A stretch of DNA of 64,000 nt, taken from Acuticoccus sp. MNP-M23. Lineage in GTDB: Bacteria > Pseudomonadota > Alphaproteobacteria > Rhizobiales > Amorphaceae. Positions 53,926 to 62,797 of the stretch are shown in pieces. The notes below the pieces were generated by a model that had not been told where the DNA came from, searched no databases, and worked only from the letters and a program-made list of their open reading frames with translations. The stretch spans positions 3,092,501 through 3,156,500 of the forward strand of contig NZ_CP133480.1 in assembly GCF_031195445.1 (NCBI RefSeq), written 5' to 3'. Every line of letters begins with the position of its first letter. Within the stretch, counting starts at the first letter, position 1. The position numbers and the translations under genes are program-made.

Positions 53926-55475
53926 GCAGGTTCCTTCGGGGCAGCGTCGGTCTCGACTGGGGCATCGGGCGCCATGGCGGCGTCGCGCTTTGTGGCCAGA
54001 TGCATGATCTTTTCCTGCGTGGTGCCGCTGCCGCCGGGCAGGATGCCGGTGAGGCGCCCCTCGCACATCACCGCAATGCGGTGAGACAGCCGCAGGATCT
54101 CCGGCAGGTCTGACGAGATGACGATGATGGCGCGGCTCTGGCGCGCCAATTCGTTGAGAAGGCGGTAGATTTCGGCCTTGGCGCCAACGTCGATGCCGCG
54201 GGTCGGCTCGTCGAAAATCAGGATCTCGCTGTCCCGCAGCAGCCATTTGGCCATCACGACCTTCTGCTGGTTGCCGCCGGAGAGGTAGCGCACCTCCTGC
54301 CGGTCCGAGGGCGTGCGGATGGAGAGCTTCTCGATGAAATTCTCCGCCGACGTCCGCATCCCGCTTTCTTCAAGCGTCCCGAGCCGGGTGGTGAAGCGCG
54401 CCATGGACGCCATCGCAATGTTGGCGCGCACGCTCATGGGGGTGGCAAGGCCGAAATGCTTGCGATCTTCCGACAGGTAGCCGATCCCGGCTGCAACTGC
54501 GTCGGCGGGACTGTTGATCTCGACCTCTCGGCCATCGACGGCGATGGTCCCGGTATCGCGCGGGTCGGCCCCGAAGATGGCGCGTGCCACCTCGGTGCGG
54601 CCGGCGCCCATCAGTCCCGCAAACCCCAGGATCTCGCCCTTGCGCACCGAGAAGCTGACATTGCGGATGGCGCTGCCCCGCGAGAGATTCTTCACGTCCA
54701 GCGCAATCGACGCATCGCGCAGGTCAGGCACATTCACGGTTTCGTCGGCCAGGGTGCGGCCCACCATCATGGCGATGATTTCGGAAACCGGCGTCTCCGC
54801 CGCGTCGACCGTGCCCACGGTCTCGCCGTCACGCATCACGGTCACGCGGTCGGCGATGCGCTTCAGCTCGTCCATCTTGTGGCTGATGTAGATGATGCCG
54901 ACGCCTTCCGCCTTCAGCCGGCCGATGATGACGAAGAGTTCCTCCACCTCACGGTCGTTCAGTGCGGCGGTCGGCTCGTCCATGATGAGAACGCGCGAGC
55001 GGAAGGACAGCGCCTTGGCGATCTCCACCATCTGCTGCTTGGCGATAGTGAGGGTGCCGACCCGGACGCGCGGATCGAGATCGAGGTTCATGGAGGCGAA
55101 GATCTTCGCGGTGTCGCGGTTCAGCGCAGCCTCGTCCAGCCGGCCGAAGCGGCGGCGCGGCTCGCGGCCGATGAAGATGTTCTGGGCAGCGGTGAGATCG
55201 TTCATCAGGGCAAGCTCCTGATGAATGATGCAGATGCCGGCGGCCTGCGCCTCGCGCGGGCTGGTGATGCTGGCGGGCTTGCCGTCGACCAGCATCGTGC
55301 CGCCATCGCGCTGATAGATGCCCGAGACGATCTTCATCAGCGTGGACTTGCCGGCGCCGTTCTCGCCCATCAGGGCATGCACTTCGCCAGGTTTGAGGAC
55401 GAACGATGCGTTTCCGAGCGCAATGACGCCGGGGAAGCGCTTGGTGATCGCATCCAGCGCAATGAGGGGGGTCAG
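53922..55475 (-). CDS. Sugar ABC transporter ATP-binding protein, apparent CTG start
   Basis: A duplicated ABC ATPase (RbsA/MglA type), 517 residues from a CTG start: first half Walker [10 protein letters not shown] and [17 protein letters not shown]; second half with degenerate P-loop [18 protein letters not shown] and [11 protein letters not shown]. The first canonical start (GTG 55382) would cut away [19 protein letters not shown], which is the normal N-terminal strand of this family. The frame has no ATG, GTG or TTG upstream; CTG at 55475 has GGAGG with a 6-base spacer. Its operon lies directly beyond the amide-ligase cluster, so a link is possible. Confidence 0.92.
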   Translation of the reverse strand: MTPLIALDAITKRFPGVIALGNASFVLKPGEVHALMGENGAGKSTLMKIVSGIYQRDGGTMLVDGKPASITSPREAQAAGICIIHQELALMNDLTAAQNIFIGREPRRRFGRLDEAALNRDTAKIFASMNLDLDPRVRVGTLTIAKQQMVEIAKALSFRSRVLIMDEPTAALNDREVEELFVIIGRLKAEGVGIIYISHKMDELKRIADRVTVMRDGETVGTVDAAETPVSEIIAMMVGRTLADETVNVPDLRDASIALDVKNLSRGSAIRNVSFSVRKGEILGFAGLMGAGRTEVARAIFGADPRDTGTIAVDGREVEINSPADAVAAGIGYLSEDRKHFGLATPMSVRANIAMASMARFTTRLGTLEESGMRTSAENFIEKLSIRTPSDRQEVRYLSGGNQQKVVMAKWLLRDSEILIFDEPTRGIDVGAKAEIYRLLNELARQSRAIIVISSDLPEILRLSHRIAVMCEGRLTGILPGGSGTTQEKIMHLATKRDAAMAPDAPVETDAAPKEPA

Positions 55476-55598
55476 TGTCGGCCTCCGCGTTCCTCCGGTG
55501 GCCTGCCTTCTGCGGGCAATGCCATCGCGGCAAGGGAACCATGGGTCTTGCGCATGGTCAATGACCTGATGGACAGGCTGCCCGCCCGCGCCTGACCT

Positions 55599-56819
55599 TC
55601 AGCCGGCATGAACTTTTATGCTTTCGCCCATATCGTCCAGAATGTTGCGCAAGGTGTCGTAGTCCTCGTGGCGCACCCTTGCCCAGGCGTTGGCCATGTA
55701 GCCGGCCTCCACGGCCTGTGTCGGCGTGCCGGGGGGCGGAAAATGGTGGCTGACGATGTTGTCGCCATATCTGTCCCAGATGGCCTCGGTGCCGCTGTAG
55801 CCGGTGATCCGCCCGTCCCGTTCGGGCCGCAGCGCAATGATGCCGGCGGCGTAACGGCGTGAGGGGGCGACATCCACCCGGCCATGGCAGACGGCCATCG
55901 CCCACTGGCGGTAAAGGTCGAACTCGTTGCCGGCGCAGTAGCTGTCCCACTGGCCAACGCCGGGCGGACGGCAGCCGATTTCGGAAAATTTCAGCCCCCT
56001 GGGTCCGAAGAACCACTCCATGTGCGTTGCCGTGGTCCAGATTCCGAGCGCGTCGATCACCTTCTGGCCCATCGCCTTCACCTCGGCGTAGGCGGGGGCG
56101 TCCATCCGGTTGGTGGCGACAATCTGCGGCGAGATCCAGCGTGTGCGCATGGCTTCCAGCACGTTGGGATAATAGTGGCTGATGAAGTCGTGCTGGACCC
56201 GGCCGCCGACGCACAGCGTGTCGTAGAAGCCTTCGTGGCCTTCGATGAACTCCTCGATGGCGGCCGGCACACCATCGGCAAGCCCGGACCGTTGCACCAC
56301 GTCTTCCAGCTCGGCCGCGTCGCGGGCGCGAAAGGTGCCGGCGGCGCCGGCTGCAGAGCGCGGCTTGATGATGACGGGGAAGCCGAAGGCGCCGGCAAAG
56401 TCGAACGCCTCTGCGGCAGACGAAATGCCCGCAGAGGCCGCGGTCGGCACGCCCGCTGCGCGCAAGACATCCTTCATGGCAACCTTGTCGCGGCAGAGAT
56501 ATGCGGTGCGCGCGGTGGTTCCCGGAATGCCGGTGCGTTCGCGCACATTGGCCACGGGCAGCGTATGGGCCTCGATCACGGTTTCGAGCCGGTCCACCCA
56601 GAACTGGTCCTGCGCCTTGCGCACCGCCCATTCCAGCGCACCCTCGTCGGTGACGGCGCCGATCTGCTGGTAGCTGGCAAGACGTTGCCGCGTTTCCTCG
56701 TCCAGCCAGTCATAAGGCCGCTCTCCGATGCCGTGGACGGTGGCACCGACAGCGTGAAGCGCACGGACGAACTCGCGCTGGTTGCTGGGGAACGATGGCT
56801 CGATGAAAATGACGTTCAT
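55599..56819 (-). CDS. ATP-grasp domain protein (second of two in the cluster)
   Basis: A 406-residue ATP-grasp enzyme of the carbamoyl-phosphate-synthetase/carnosine-synthase-like type: N-terminal Rossmann-like MNVIFIEPSFPSNQREFVRAL, then CRDKVAMKDVLRAAGVPT, FPVIIKPRSAAGAAGT for ATP binding, and LKFSEIGCRPPGVGQWD for Mg ligands. Such enzymes ligate a carboxylate to an amine through an acyl phosphate. Substrates unknown. Four bases separate it from the esterase gene upstream. Confidence 0.87.
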   Translation of the reverse strand: MNVIFIEPSFPSNQREFVRALHAVGATVHGIGERPYDWLDEETRQRLASYQQIGAVTDEGALEWAVRKAQDQFWVDRLETVIEAHTLPVANVRERTGIPGTTARTAYLCRDKVAMKDVLRAAGVPTAASAGISSAAEAFDFAGAFGFPVIIKPRSAAGAAGTFRARDAAELEDVVQRSGLADGVPAAIEEFIEGHEGFYDTLCVGGRVQHDFISHYYPNVLEAMRTRWISPQIVATNRMDAPAYAEVKAMGQKVIDALGIWTTATHMEWFFGPRGLKFSEIGCRPPGVGQWDSYCAGNEFDLYRQWAMAVCHGRVDVAPSRRYAAGIIALRPERDGRITGYSGTEAIWDRYGDNIVSHHFPPPGTPTQAVEAGYMANAWARVRHEDYDTLRNILDDMGESIKVHAG

Positions 56820-56823
56820 GGGA

Positions 56824-57555
56824 TCAGGCCAGTTCGCTGAGGTATCGGGGCAGCATTTCACGCCAGGTGGGCCAGTCGTGGTCGTATTGCGGGCCCCAGG
56901 AATCGACGCGGTTGGGAACGCCCTTGCGGCCCAGAATGCCGGCAAGCCGCCATGCCTCGTCCGGGCTTTCCCAGCGCCCCTCGCCGAACGCCAGCAGAAC
57001 GAAACGGCGCCGGAGGAGGGCGAGCGCCTCACCCTCCAGCCCTTCGGCAAAGAGGAGCGGCGACGAGAGGTAGAAGTCGCCATTGCCGCGAAAGCCGAGC
57101 AGGGTTTCGAGGTCGTAGCTGCCGCTCATCCCGATGGCGGCGCGAAACAGCCATGGATAGCGGCAGGTGACCGCCGTGGCCTTGAACGCGCCGATGGAGG
57201 CGCCGGCGGCAATGATGTCGATCCCGTCGGTGGCGCAATCGGCATGAATGGCTGGCACCACTTCGTGGGCCACGAACGCCTCGAAGCCGTTGAGAAGCCA
57301 GCAGCGGTGTTCCACCGTGCCCCAACCGGCAGCCAGCGCCCGGCCGGCAATGGAATCGACCGAGTAGACCTTGATCCGCCCCGCCTCGATCAGAGGCCAG
57401 ACCGCGCCGATGAGGCCCATCCGCTCCGCCTCGTCAGCATCGCCGCCTGCGGTCGGAAACAGCAGGACCGGGGTGCCGAAATGGCCCCAGCGGATGAGGG
57501 TGGCGGTTTCGCCGATCCGGTCCGAATGCCAGCTAGAAGCCGTCTTGATCGCCAT
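56824..57555 (-). CDS. Alpha/beta-hydrolase-fold esterase
   Basis: A 243-residue putative esterase of the D/S2-like group: TPVLLFPTAGGDADEAER, nucleophile elbow AAGASIGAFKA, and a C-terminal His in QYDHDWPTWREMLP. No signal peptide, so cytoplasmic. The start at 57555 overlaps the upstream ATP-grasp gene by 23 bases. With two ATP-grasp genes and a GCS2 ligase around it, it may hydrolyse or transfer an ester/amide intermediate. Confidence 0.85.
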   Translation of the reverse strand: MAIKTASSWHSDRIGETATLIRWGHFGTPVLLFPTAGGDADEAERMGLIGAVWPLIEAGRIKVYSVDSIAGRALAAGWGTVEHRCWLLNGFEAFVAHEVVPAIHADCATDGIDIIAAGASIGAFKATAVTCRYPWLFRAAIGMSGSYDLETLLGFRGNGDFYLSSPLLFAEGLEGEALALLRRRFVLLAFGEGRWESPDEAWRLAGILGRKGVPNRVDSWGPQYDHDWPTWREMLPRYLSELA

Positions 57556-58792
57556 GGCGGCCTTCCTCTTCGCGCCATTTTTCAACGCGCTGGAAGAACA
57601 GCTCGGTGAACTCGTCCACCTCGTGCGGCGGGAAGAGGGCACGCACCTTCTGGTGGACGGCATCGCGCATCTTCGCCGAGCCGAAGAAGTCGTAGGCGAG
57701 CGCGTCGAGGTGGCTGAGGTGGGTGCGGCAGAAGTCTCGGAATCGCTCGGTTTCGAACCGCTGGTGGGCGATCTTCTCGTATTCCTCAAGCCGTTCGGCG
57801 AGCGGCAGGTCGCGGTCGGCAACGGCGAAGAAGGGCTCCCAGTCCAGCGTCTTGCGCATTTTCTTGTCGGTGGCGGCGGCGAAGATGGACCATCTGAGGT
57901 TCGCCTTTATCAGCCACGGGAAGTGGAAATGGAGGCTGGTCACCTGGCTGTCGGGGCAGGCGTTGGCAAAGTCGATCGGGTGCCAGGTGCCGTTTCGGAG
58001 GAGGGCTTCGCAGGAGTTGAAGTCCCAGCCGAAGAAGGCGTTGATGGTGAGGGTGGTGTTCTCCAGCATCCGCGCGTCTTCGGCGGAGAGGAAGCCGGTT
58101 TCCATGCGGTAGCGGTCGTGGAGCGGGGCGGAGGGGTCGTAGTTGACCTTGCGGGTCTGCGGCCCGAGGCCGACGCAGCGCACGAACCGCTCGAACGGCA
58201 AGACGGCGGCCTGAAGGTTCATCACCTCGGTGCCGCTGGCATCATAGTCGCGCTGGAAATCGCCGGCGTCGTCGATCTTCGAGACGCCCTTCCAGCCGCC
58301 GCCATGGTAGGGTTTCATGAAGAACGGGTAGCCGATCTTCTCGCCAATCTCCTCCAGCGAGAACATTCGCGCGTATTGGCGCAGCGTTGCTTCCAGATCG
58401 TCGGACGCCTCGTACGCCTTGGGCGGCATCAGCCATGTGTTGGGGATGGGGAGGCCGAGGCGCATCATCGCGCAATACGAGGTGTGCTTCTCGTTGGACT
58501 GGAGCGACCACGGGTTGTTGTAGACGTAGAGGTCGTTGAGGACGATGGCTTTCTTGATCCACTCGCGACTGGTGGAGTACCAGTGGGTCAGGCGGTCGAT
58601 CACAACATCGTATTTCACCGGCTGGCGCAGGTTGAACGGCTCGATGGTGACCCGTTCGCAGTTGAAGTCGAGGCGGTCGGCACCCAGTGCCATCCCGTCA
58701 AGCTTCAGACCCTCGAAGAGGCTTTCGTAGCAGATGGGCCAGCAGATATCGGCGCCGAGCGAGAGGCCGATGTTGACGTTGCGCTGTGCCAT
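57533..58792 (-). CDS. ATP-grasp-like protein (first of two in the cluster)
   Basis: A 419-residue protein. The central part reads as ATP-grasp: SNEKHTSYCAMMRLGLPIPNTWLMPP, PFFMKPYHGGGWKGVSKI (ATP-binding lysine and glycine loop) and LRNGTWHPIDFANACPDSQ (metal-ligand region, with Asp/Asn in place of Glu/Asn). The C-terminal 130 residues are helical and Arg/Glu/Phe rich. Similar proteins are usually annotated only as RimK or glutathione-synthase-like. Start at 58792 is by similarity; an ATG-like codon 21 bases upstream is an alternative. Confidence 0.8.
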   Translation of the reverse strand: MAQRNVNIGLSLGADICWPICYESLFEGLKLDGMALGADRLDFNCERVTIEPFNLRQPVKYDVVIDRLTHWYSTSREWIKKAIVLNDLYVYNNPWSLQSNEKHTSYCAMMRLGLPIPNTWLMPPKAYEASDDLEATLRQYARMFSLEEIGEKIGYPFFMKPYHGGGWKGVSKIDDAGDFQRDYDASGTEVMNLQAAVLPFERFVRCVGLGPQTRKVNYDPSAPLHDRYRMETGFLSAEDARMLENTTLTINAFFGWDFNSCEALLRNGTWHPIDFANACPDSQVTSLHFHFPWLIKANLRWSIFAAATDKKMRKTLDWEPFFAVADRDLPLAERLEEYEKIAHQRFETERFRDFCRTHLSHLDALAYDFFGSAKMRDAVHQKVRALFPPHEVDEFTELFFQRVEKWREEEGRHGDQDGF

Positions 58793-58834
58793 AGTCTCTC
58801 CCTTGCAACGCAACCTCGCGAGGGAGCGCTTTAT

Positions 58835-60007
58835 TTAGTTGGGAGTATCTGACCGGTTCAGTGCCCACATCAAGCCGTCGCGCAGTTGATCGCGCCAATT
58901 GTGCCAGTGGTGCCCGTCCCACGCACTCTTGAACCGGACATCGACACCCTGTTCGCGCAGCAAGCCGGCCAGCTTCCGGTTCTCGTCGGCAAGGCCTTCC
59001 AGCTCGCCGGTTGAAACGAAGGCGCGTGTCCCGATGAGCTTGGGCGCCCGGCGCAGCACGGCAACCAGCTTGGCGATCCGCACGAACACAGGGTGCTCGC
59101 GCGATTGCAGGGTCTTCTCGTCGAGGATGAACGAGCCCGATTGCAGGATCAGACCGCCGAAAACACCCGGAAAGCGAAATGCTGTGGAAAGGGATGCGAC
59201 GGCGCCGAGGCTGGCGCCGAGAAGAACCCGGTCTGCCGGGTCATCCGCCAGTTTCAGCCGCGCTTCCAGCGCCGGCAGCATTTCCGTCACGATGTAGCGG
59301 GCGTGGCGGCGGCCCCTCGGGTATTCGCCCATGCGATCGCCGGTCTGCACAAGGGCTGCGACCAGGGGCGGGATGTCGCCGGCATGGATGAGGTTGTCCA
59401 GCGCGATGGAGAGGTTGGCGTAGGTGACGAAATCTGCCCCGTCGTGGATGACGACGAGGGGGTAGGGCGCGTCTCGATCGTGGTTCGGCGGCAGGTAGAT
59501 CCGCTCGTGCCGCGTCTCGCCGAACGTCTCGCTCTGCACCTCGAACGGCGCGATGATGCCGCGCGGGGCGCCGTGGTCCTCCGTCCACGCCGGCCGGGCA
59601 TAGCCGTAGGTGCGGCAGGCGGAGTTTTCGCCAAAGGGGTCGGCGGCGCGCTCGGGGTTGAGCTGGTCGAGCTGCCACTCTTCGTGATCCCCATAGCGGA
59701 TGGCAAGCTTGTACTCGAAGCGGCCGCCATCCTCCACGGCGAGGACCAGGAGCCACAGGTCGGTGTCCGGCACGCGCCAGAAGGCGGCACGGTCGATCCC
59801 TGCGTGGATCCAGCGCACCATCGCCACTGCGTCGGCATGGCCGCGCCAGGCAAACAGTGCCGACCCCGGCTCGACCAGGGGAAAGTCGTGGTCGGCCAGA
59901 AAGCGGTCGACCGCTTCGGGCGTCGGCGTGTTTTCCAGAAGTGCGGCGGCGGCCGGATGAAGGCGCGGCTCGGTGCCGGCGGCGCTGCGGTCCATGTGGA
60001 TGGTCAT
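58835..60007 (-). CDS. Enterochelin-esterase-like alpha/beta hydrolase
   Basis: A 390-residue protein of the Fes/IroD type: an N-terminal immunoglobulin-like domain (LFAWRGHADAVAMVRWIHAG, FEYKLAIRYG) and a C-terminal esterase with RIYLPPNHDRDAPYPLVVIHDGADF, nucleophile VLLGASLGAVASL and a final His in DGHHWHNWRDQL. No signal peptide. No siderophore genes are nearby, so ester- or amide-bond editing for the cluster is a better guess. A possible promoter is at 60079-60107. Confidence 0.85.
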   Translation of the reverse strand: MTIHMDRSAAGTEPRLHPAAAALLENTPTPEAVDRFLADHDFPLVEPGSALFAWRGHADAVAMVRWIHAGIDRAAFWRVPDTDLWLLVLAVEDGGRFEYKLAIRYGDHEEWQLDQLNPERAADPFGENSACRTYGYARPAWTEDHGAPRGIIAPFEVQSETFGETRHERIYLPPNHDRDAPYPLVVIHDGADFVTYANLSIALDNLIHAGDIPPLVAALVQTGDRMGEYPRGRRHARYIVTEMLPALEARLKLADDPADRVLLGASLGAVASLSTAFRFPGVFGGLILQSGSFILDEKTLQSREHPVFVRIAKLVAVLRRAPKLIGTRAFVSTGELEGLADENRKLAGLLREQGVDVRFKSAWDGHHWHNWRDQLRDGLMWALNRSDTPN

Positions 60008-60078
60008 CGACGGGCCTTTCCGGTTGGCACTGCCCGTCTAGAGGTGCTTGCCTGCCTGGGACTGTGATTGCACATAGG

Positions 60079-60107
60079 CAGATAGGCCTTCATGCTGCGC
60101 TGCACAA
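60079..60107 (-). promoter_or_regulatory. Possible promoter upstream of the Fes-like gene
   Basis: On the minus strand TTGTGC (60107-60102) and TATCTG (60084-60079) are 17 bases apart, in the 132-base gap between the GCS2 ligase and the Fes-like gene. It could give the last four genes a promoter of their own. Sequence similarity to the consensus is moderate only. Confidence 0.3.
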
Positions 60108-60139
60108 TGCGGCACTTGGGGTGTGTGTGGCGACGCCGG

Positions 60140-61291
60140 CTAGGGAAAGGTCGGCGTATCGACCGCAACGGACTGCTCGACCAGCCAGTCGACGATCTTC
60201 ACCTGCGCCTCGCGGTCGCTTTCGCCGGCCTCAAGCGCGGTGTTGTAGATCTTCAGCTGATGGTCGGCGCTGGTGCCGCGGGCGACGATCTGGCGGGCAT
60301 TCTCCACCTCCGCCCGGCAACCGACCGCCTCCGCGCAATCGCCCAGCAGCTCGATCATTTCCTCCACCAGATCGGCGAACGGCACCTTCTTGCGGATGCC
60401 GAAGTCGCCCAGCTCCGCTTCCACGCCGTAGCGCTGGGCGCGCCACTTGTTCTCCTGCACCAGAAGGCGGCGGTACTGGCGCCAGCGCTGGTTGTTCTTG
60501 CGAAGGTGGAGGAGGAAGGCCAGCGTCGCCTGGTAGAGCGCGGCAATGGTGAGCCCGTCCTCCACATAGGTGCAGATGTCGCAGACCCTGAGTTCAAGCG
60601 TCGGGTGGTTGCTGGACGGGCGGATGTCCCACCAGATCTTGGACGGATCGGTGACCATGCCGGTGGCGGCGAGATCGTCGGTCAGCTCGGTCCAGTCGCT
60701 CCAGCTTTCGAACGTTTCGGGCAGGCCGGAGCGCGGCAGGTCACCGATGATGATGGGGCGAAACGCCTTCAGCCCCGTGTCGTGCCCCTCCCAGAAGGGC
60801 GATGAGGTGGACAGCGCCAGAAGGTGCGGCATGAAGTAGGTGACCTGACCCATCAGGTCCACGCGCAGGTTCTTGTCCTCTATGCCGGCATGGACGTGCA
60901 TGCCGCAGATGGACATGCGGCGGGCCAGCGAGCGGTGTTCCGCGCCGATGATCCGGTAGCGCTCCATGTCCACCGGTTCCTGCTCCTGCCAGTGGGCCCA
61001 GGGGTGGGTGGAGGCGGCAATCATCCGCATCCCGTGGTCCTTGGCGGCCTCGGCCACAGCGCGGCGCATGGTGATCAGCTCGGCCCGCGCGTCGGCCACC
61101 GTGTGGCAGACGCCGGTGCCGATCTCCACCTGGCTTTGCAGGAACTCATGGGTGACGTTGTTGCCCAGCACCTCCTTGCACCGCGCCATGAACCCCTTTG
61201 GCGGACGGGAGGCGAGCGCGCGGGTTTCGGGGTCGATCAGAAGATATTCTTCCTCGACGCCGATCGTAATCTTCTCGCCCATCGCGGCCAT
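60140..61291 (-). CDS. Carboxylate-amine ligase, GCS2 / YbdK family
   Basis: A 383-residue GCS2-type ligase: N-terminal ITIGVEEEYLLIDPETRAL (acidic metal cluster), SQVEIGTGVC, ICGMHVHAGIED, and DIRPSSNHPTLELRVCD. Family members join glutamate or another carboxylate to an amine; YbdK has weak gamma-glutamylcysteine synthetase activity. Starts at 61291 or 61282 (both ATG). It heads the minus-strand cluster with two ATP-grasp and two esterase genes, which suggests a small peptide or amide product rather than glutathione. Confidence 0.88.
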   Translation of the reverse strand: MAAMGEKITIGVEEEYLLIDPETRALASRPPKGFMARCKEVLGNNVTHEFLQSQVEIGTGVCHTVADARAELITMRRAVAEAAKDHGMRMIAASTHPWAHWQEQEPVDMERYRIIGAEHRSLARRMSICGMHVHAGIEDKNLRVDLMGQVTYFMPHLLALSTSSPFWEGHDTGLKAFRPIIIGDLPRSGLPETFESWSDWTELTDDLAATGMVTDPSKIWWDIRPSSNHPTLELRVCDICTYVEDGLTIAALYQATLAFLLHLRKNNQRWRQYRRLLVQENKWRAQRYGVEAELGDFGIRKKVPFADLVEEMIELLGDCAEAVGCRAEVENARQIVARGTSADHQLKIYNTALEAGESDREAQVKIVDWLVEQSVAVDTPTFP

Positions 61292-61474
61292 TCTGGCACC
61301 ATCCCCTCGCGCTCTTTGCGCTATCCAAGCGGCGTGCAACAAAATTCGCAAGAATTGTTGATCGGCAGCGCAGAGAAATCCTGTCGCATGGCAGCTGATG
61401 TCACGATCGGTGGTGATGTCAGCAGGCTGGCAGTTGTGCGGTATCTTATCGCGTGATTTCTCGGGCGAAGAGGC

Positions 61475-61491
61475 GCGGTGCCTGGCACCGC
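61475..61491. repeat. Inverted repeat upstream of the GST gene
   Basis: gcggtgc / gcaccgc, 7 bp with a 3-base loop, ending a few bases before the GAGGAG ribosome site of the GST gene at 61508. It may be an operator or a translation-affecting hairpin. The divergent spacer 61292-61507 otherwise holds no gene. Confidence 0.4.
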
Positions 61492-61507
61492 ACGAGGAGC
61501 ACCAACG

Positions 61508-62122
61508 ATGACACTGACGCTTTACACCAACCCGCAGTCGCGCGGCCGGACCGCACGCTGGATGCTGGAAGAGGTCGGCGCCCCCTACCAGACGACAATG
61601 CTGGATTATGGCGCACCGATGAAAAGCGCAGAATTTCTTGCCATCAACCCGATGGGGAAGGTGCCGGCCATCGTCCACGACGGAACGGTCGTCACCGAGG
61701 TCGCGGCCATCTGTGCCTACCTTGCCGACGCGTTTCCGGAGGCGGGGCTTGCCCCCACCGGGGCGGCGCGCGGTGCGTATTATCGGTGGCTGTTCTTCAC
61801 GGCGGGTCCGCTGGAGGCGGCCTGGACGGCGAGGTCCCTCAACATTGAGCCTTCGGCGGATCACGCGAAGACGGTCGGCTACGGCAGTTTCGACCTTGCC
61901 GTCGGCGCTCTGGAGAAGGCGGTCGAGGGGCGGGACTATATCGCCGGGGACCGGTTCAGCGCGGCCGACCTGTATGTCGGCTCCAACCTCGCGTTCGGCA
62001 TGATGTTCGGCATCATTCCGAAGCTGCCGGTGTTCGAGGCCTACATCGGGCGGTTGATGCAGCGCGACGCCTTCCAGCGCGCTTCTGCGCTGGACGACGC
62101 CGCCGCGCAGCCGGCCGGCTGA
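61508..62122 (+). CDS. Glutathione S-transferase family protein
   Basis: A 204-residue GST of the beta/theta-like type: TLTLYTNPQSRGRTARWMLEEVGAPYQ, INPMGKVPAIVHDGTVVTEVAAICAYLAD, and a helical C-terminal domain with DRFSAADLYVG. The N-terminal SRGR segment marks the probable catalytic Ser. Start at 61508 follows an AGGAGC site. Nine bases separate its stop from the ceramidase-family gene, so the two are co-transcribed. Role in detoxification is generic. Confidence 0.88.
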   Translation: MTLTLYTNPQSRGRTARWMLEEVGAPYQTTMLDYGAPMKSAEFLAINPMGKVPAIVHDGTVVTEVAAICAYLADAFPEAGLAPTGAARGAYYRWLFFTAGPLEAAWTARSLNIEPSADHAKTVGYGSFDLAVGALEKAVEGRDYIAGDRFSAADLYVGSNLAFGMMFGIIPKLPVFEAYIGRLMQRDAFQRASALDDAAAQPAG

Positions 62123-62131
62123 GGGCGCGCG

Positions 62132-62797
62132 ATGGACTGGACCCGGCAGCTGGACAATTATTGCGAGCGGCTCGACCCTTCCTTCTGGGCCGAACCGGTC
62201 AATGCGGTGACCAACGCGGCTTTCGTCATTGCGGCGATCATTGCGCTGATTGTGGCGCAGCGCCGCGGACGTCTCGACTGGCCGGTGGTGGTGCTGGCCG
62301 CGATCATCGCCATCGTCGGCACCGGGTCATTCCTCTTTCACACGTTCGCGACGGTCTGGGCGGTGATGGCGGACGTGATCCCCATCCAGATCTTCATCCT
62401 GTTTTATTTCGCGCTGGCCATGCGCCGTTTTGCCGGTCTGCCCTGGTGGGGGGCCGTGGTGGCGACGGCGATGTTCATGGTGCTGTCTTTCGCTGGCGGC
62501 AACGCGCTTGGCCAGCTGGCCGGCAATGCGCTCAATGGGTCGGAGGGGTATGTCACGCCGCTCCTGGCGCTGATTGTGGTGGGCGCGTGGCTCCGCACAC
62601 GCGGACGGACGGATGCAGGGCGCGCGCTCATTACAGGCGGGCTCCTGTTCGCCGTCTCGCTCACCTTCCGGACGATTGATGCCGGTGTGTGCCCGTCTTT
62701 TGCGCTGGGCACACACTTCATCTGGCATATCCTAAACGGGATATTGCTCGGCTATCTCACCATCGCATTGGCGCGATATGGCCGCACCGCCGCCTAG
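62132..62797 (+). CDS. Ceramidase-family (alkaline ceramidase-like) membrane protein
   Basis: A 221-residue membrane protein with about seven helices and the ceramidase superfamily pattern: [47 protein letters not shown] and [14 protein letters not shown]. The three His/Asp metal ligands expected for a CREST hydrolase (H in FHT, D in MAD, H in HFIWH) are present. Whether it acts on sphingolipids is unknown. Its stop overlaps the convergent tpiA stop by 4 bases. Confidence 0.85.
   Translation: MDWTRQLDNYCERLDPSFWAEPVNAVTNAAFVIAAIIALIVAQRRGRLDWPVVVLAAIIAIVGTGSFLFHTFATVWAVMADVIPIQIFILFYFALAMRRFAGLPWWGAVVATAMFMVLSFAGGNALGQLAGNALNGSEGYVTPLLALIVVGAWLRTRGRTDAGRALITGGLLFAVSLTFRTIDAGVCPSFALGTHFIWHILNGILLGYLTIALARYGRTAA

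Noticed and set aside
55557-55562. TTGACC upstream of the sugar ABC operon as a promoter -35
   Set aside because: The sequence at the right -10 distance (ttccct) is a poor match, so I do not call a promoter.
55476-55598. A short plus-strand frame end (ending ...MDRLPARA) between the two minus-strand operons
   Set aside because: No start with a ribosome site and no recognisable sequence; it is the tail of a shadow frame opposite the ATPase gene.
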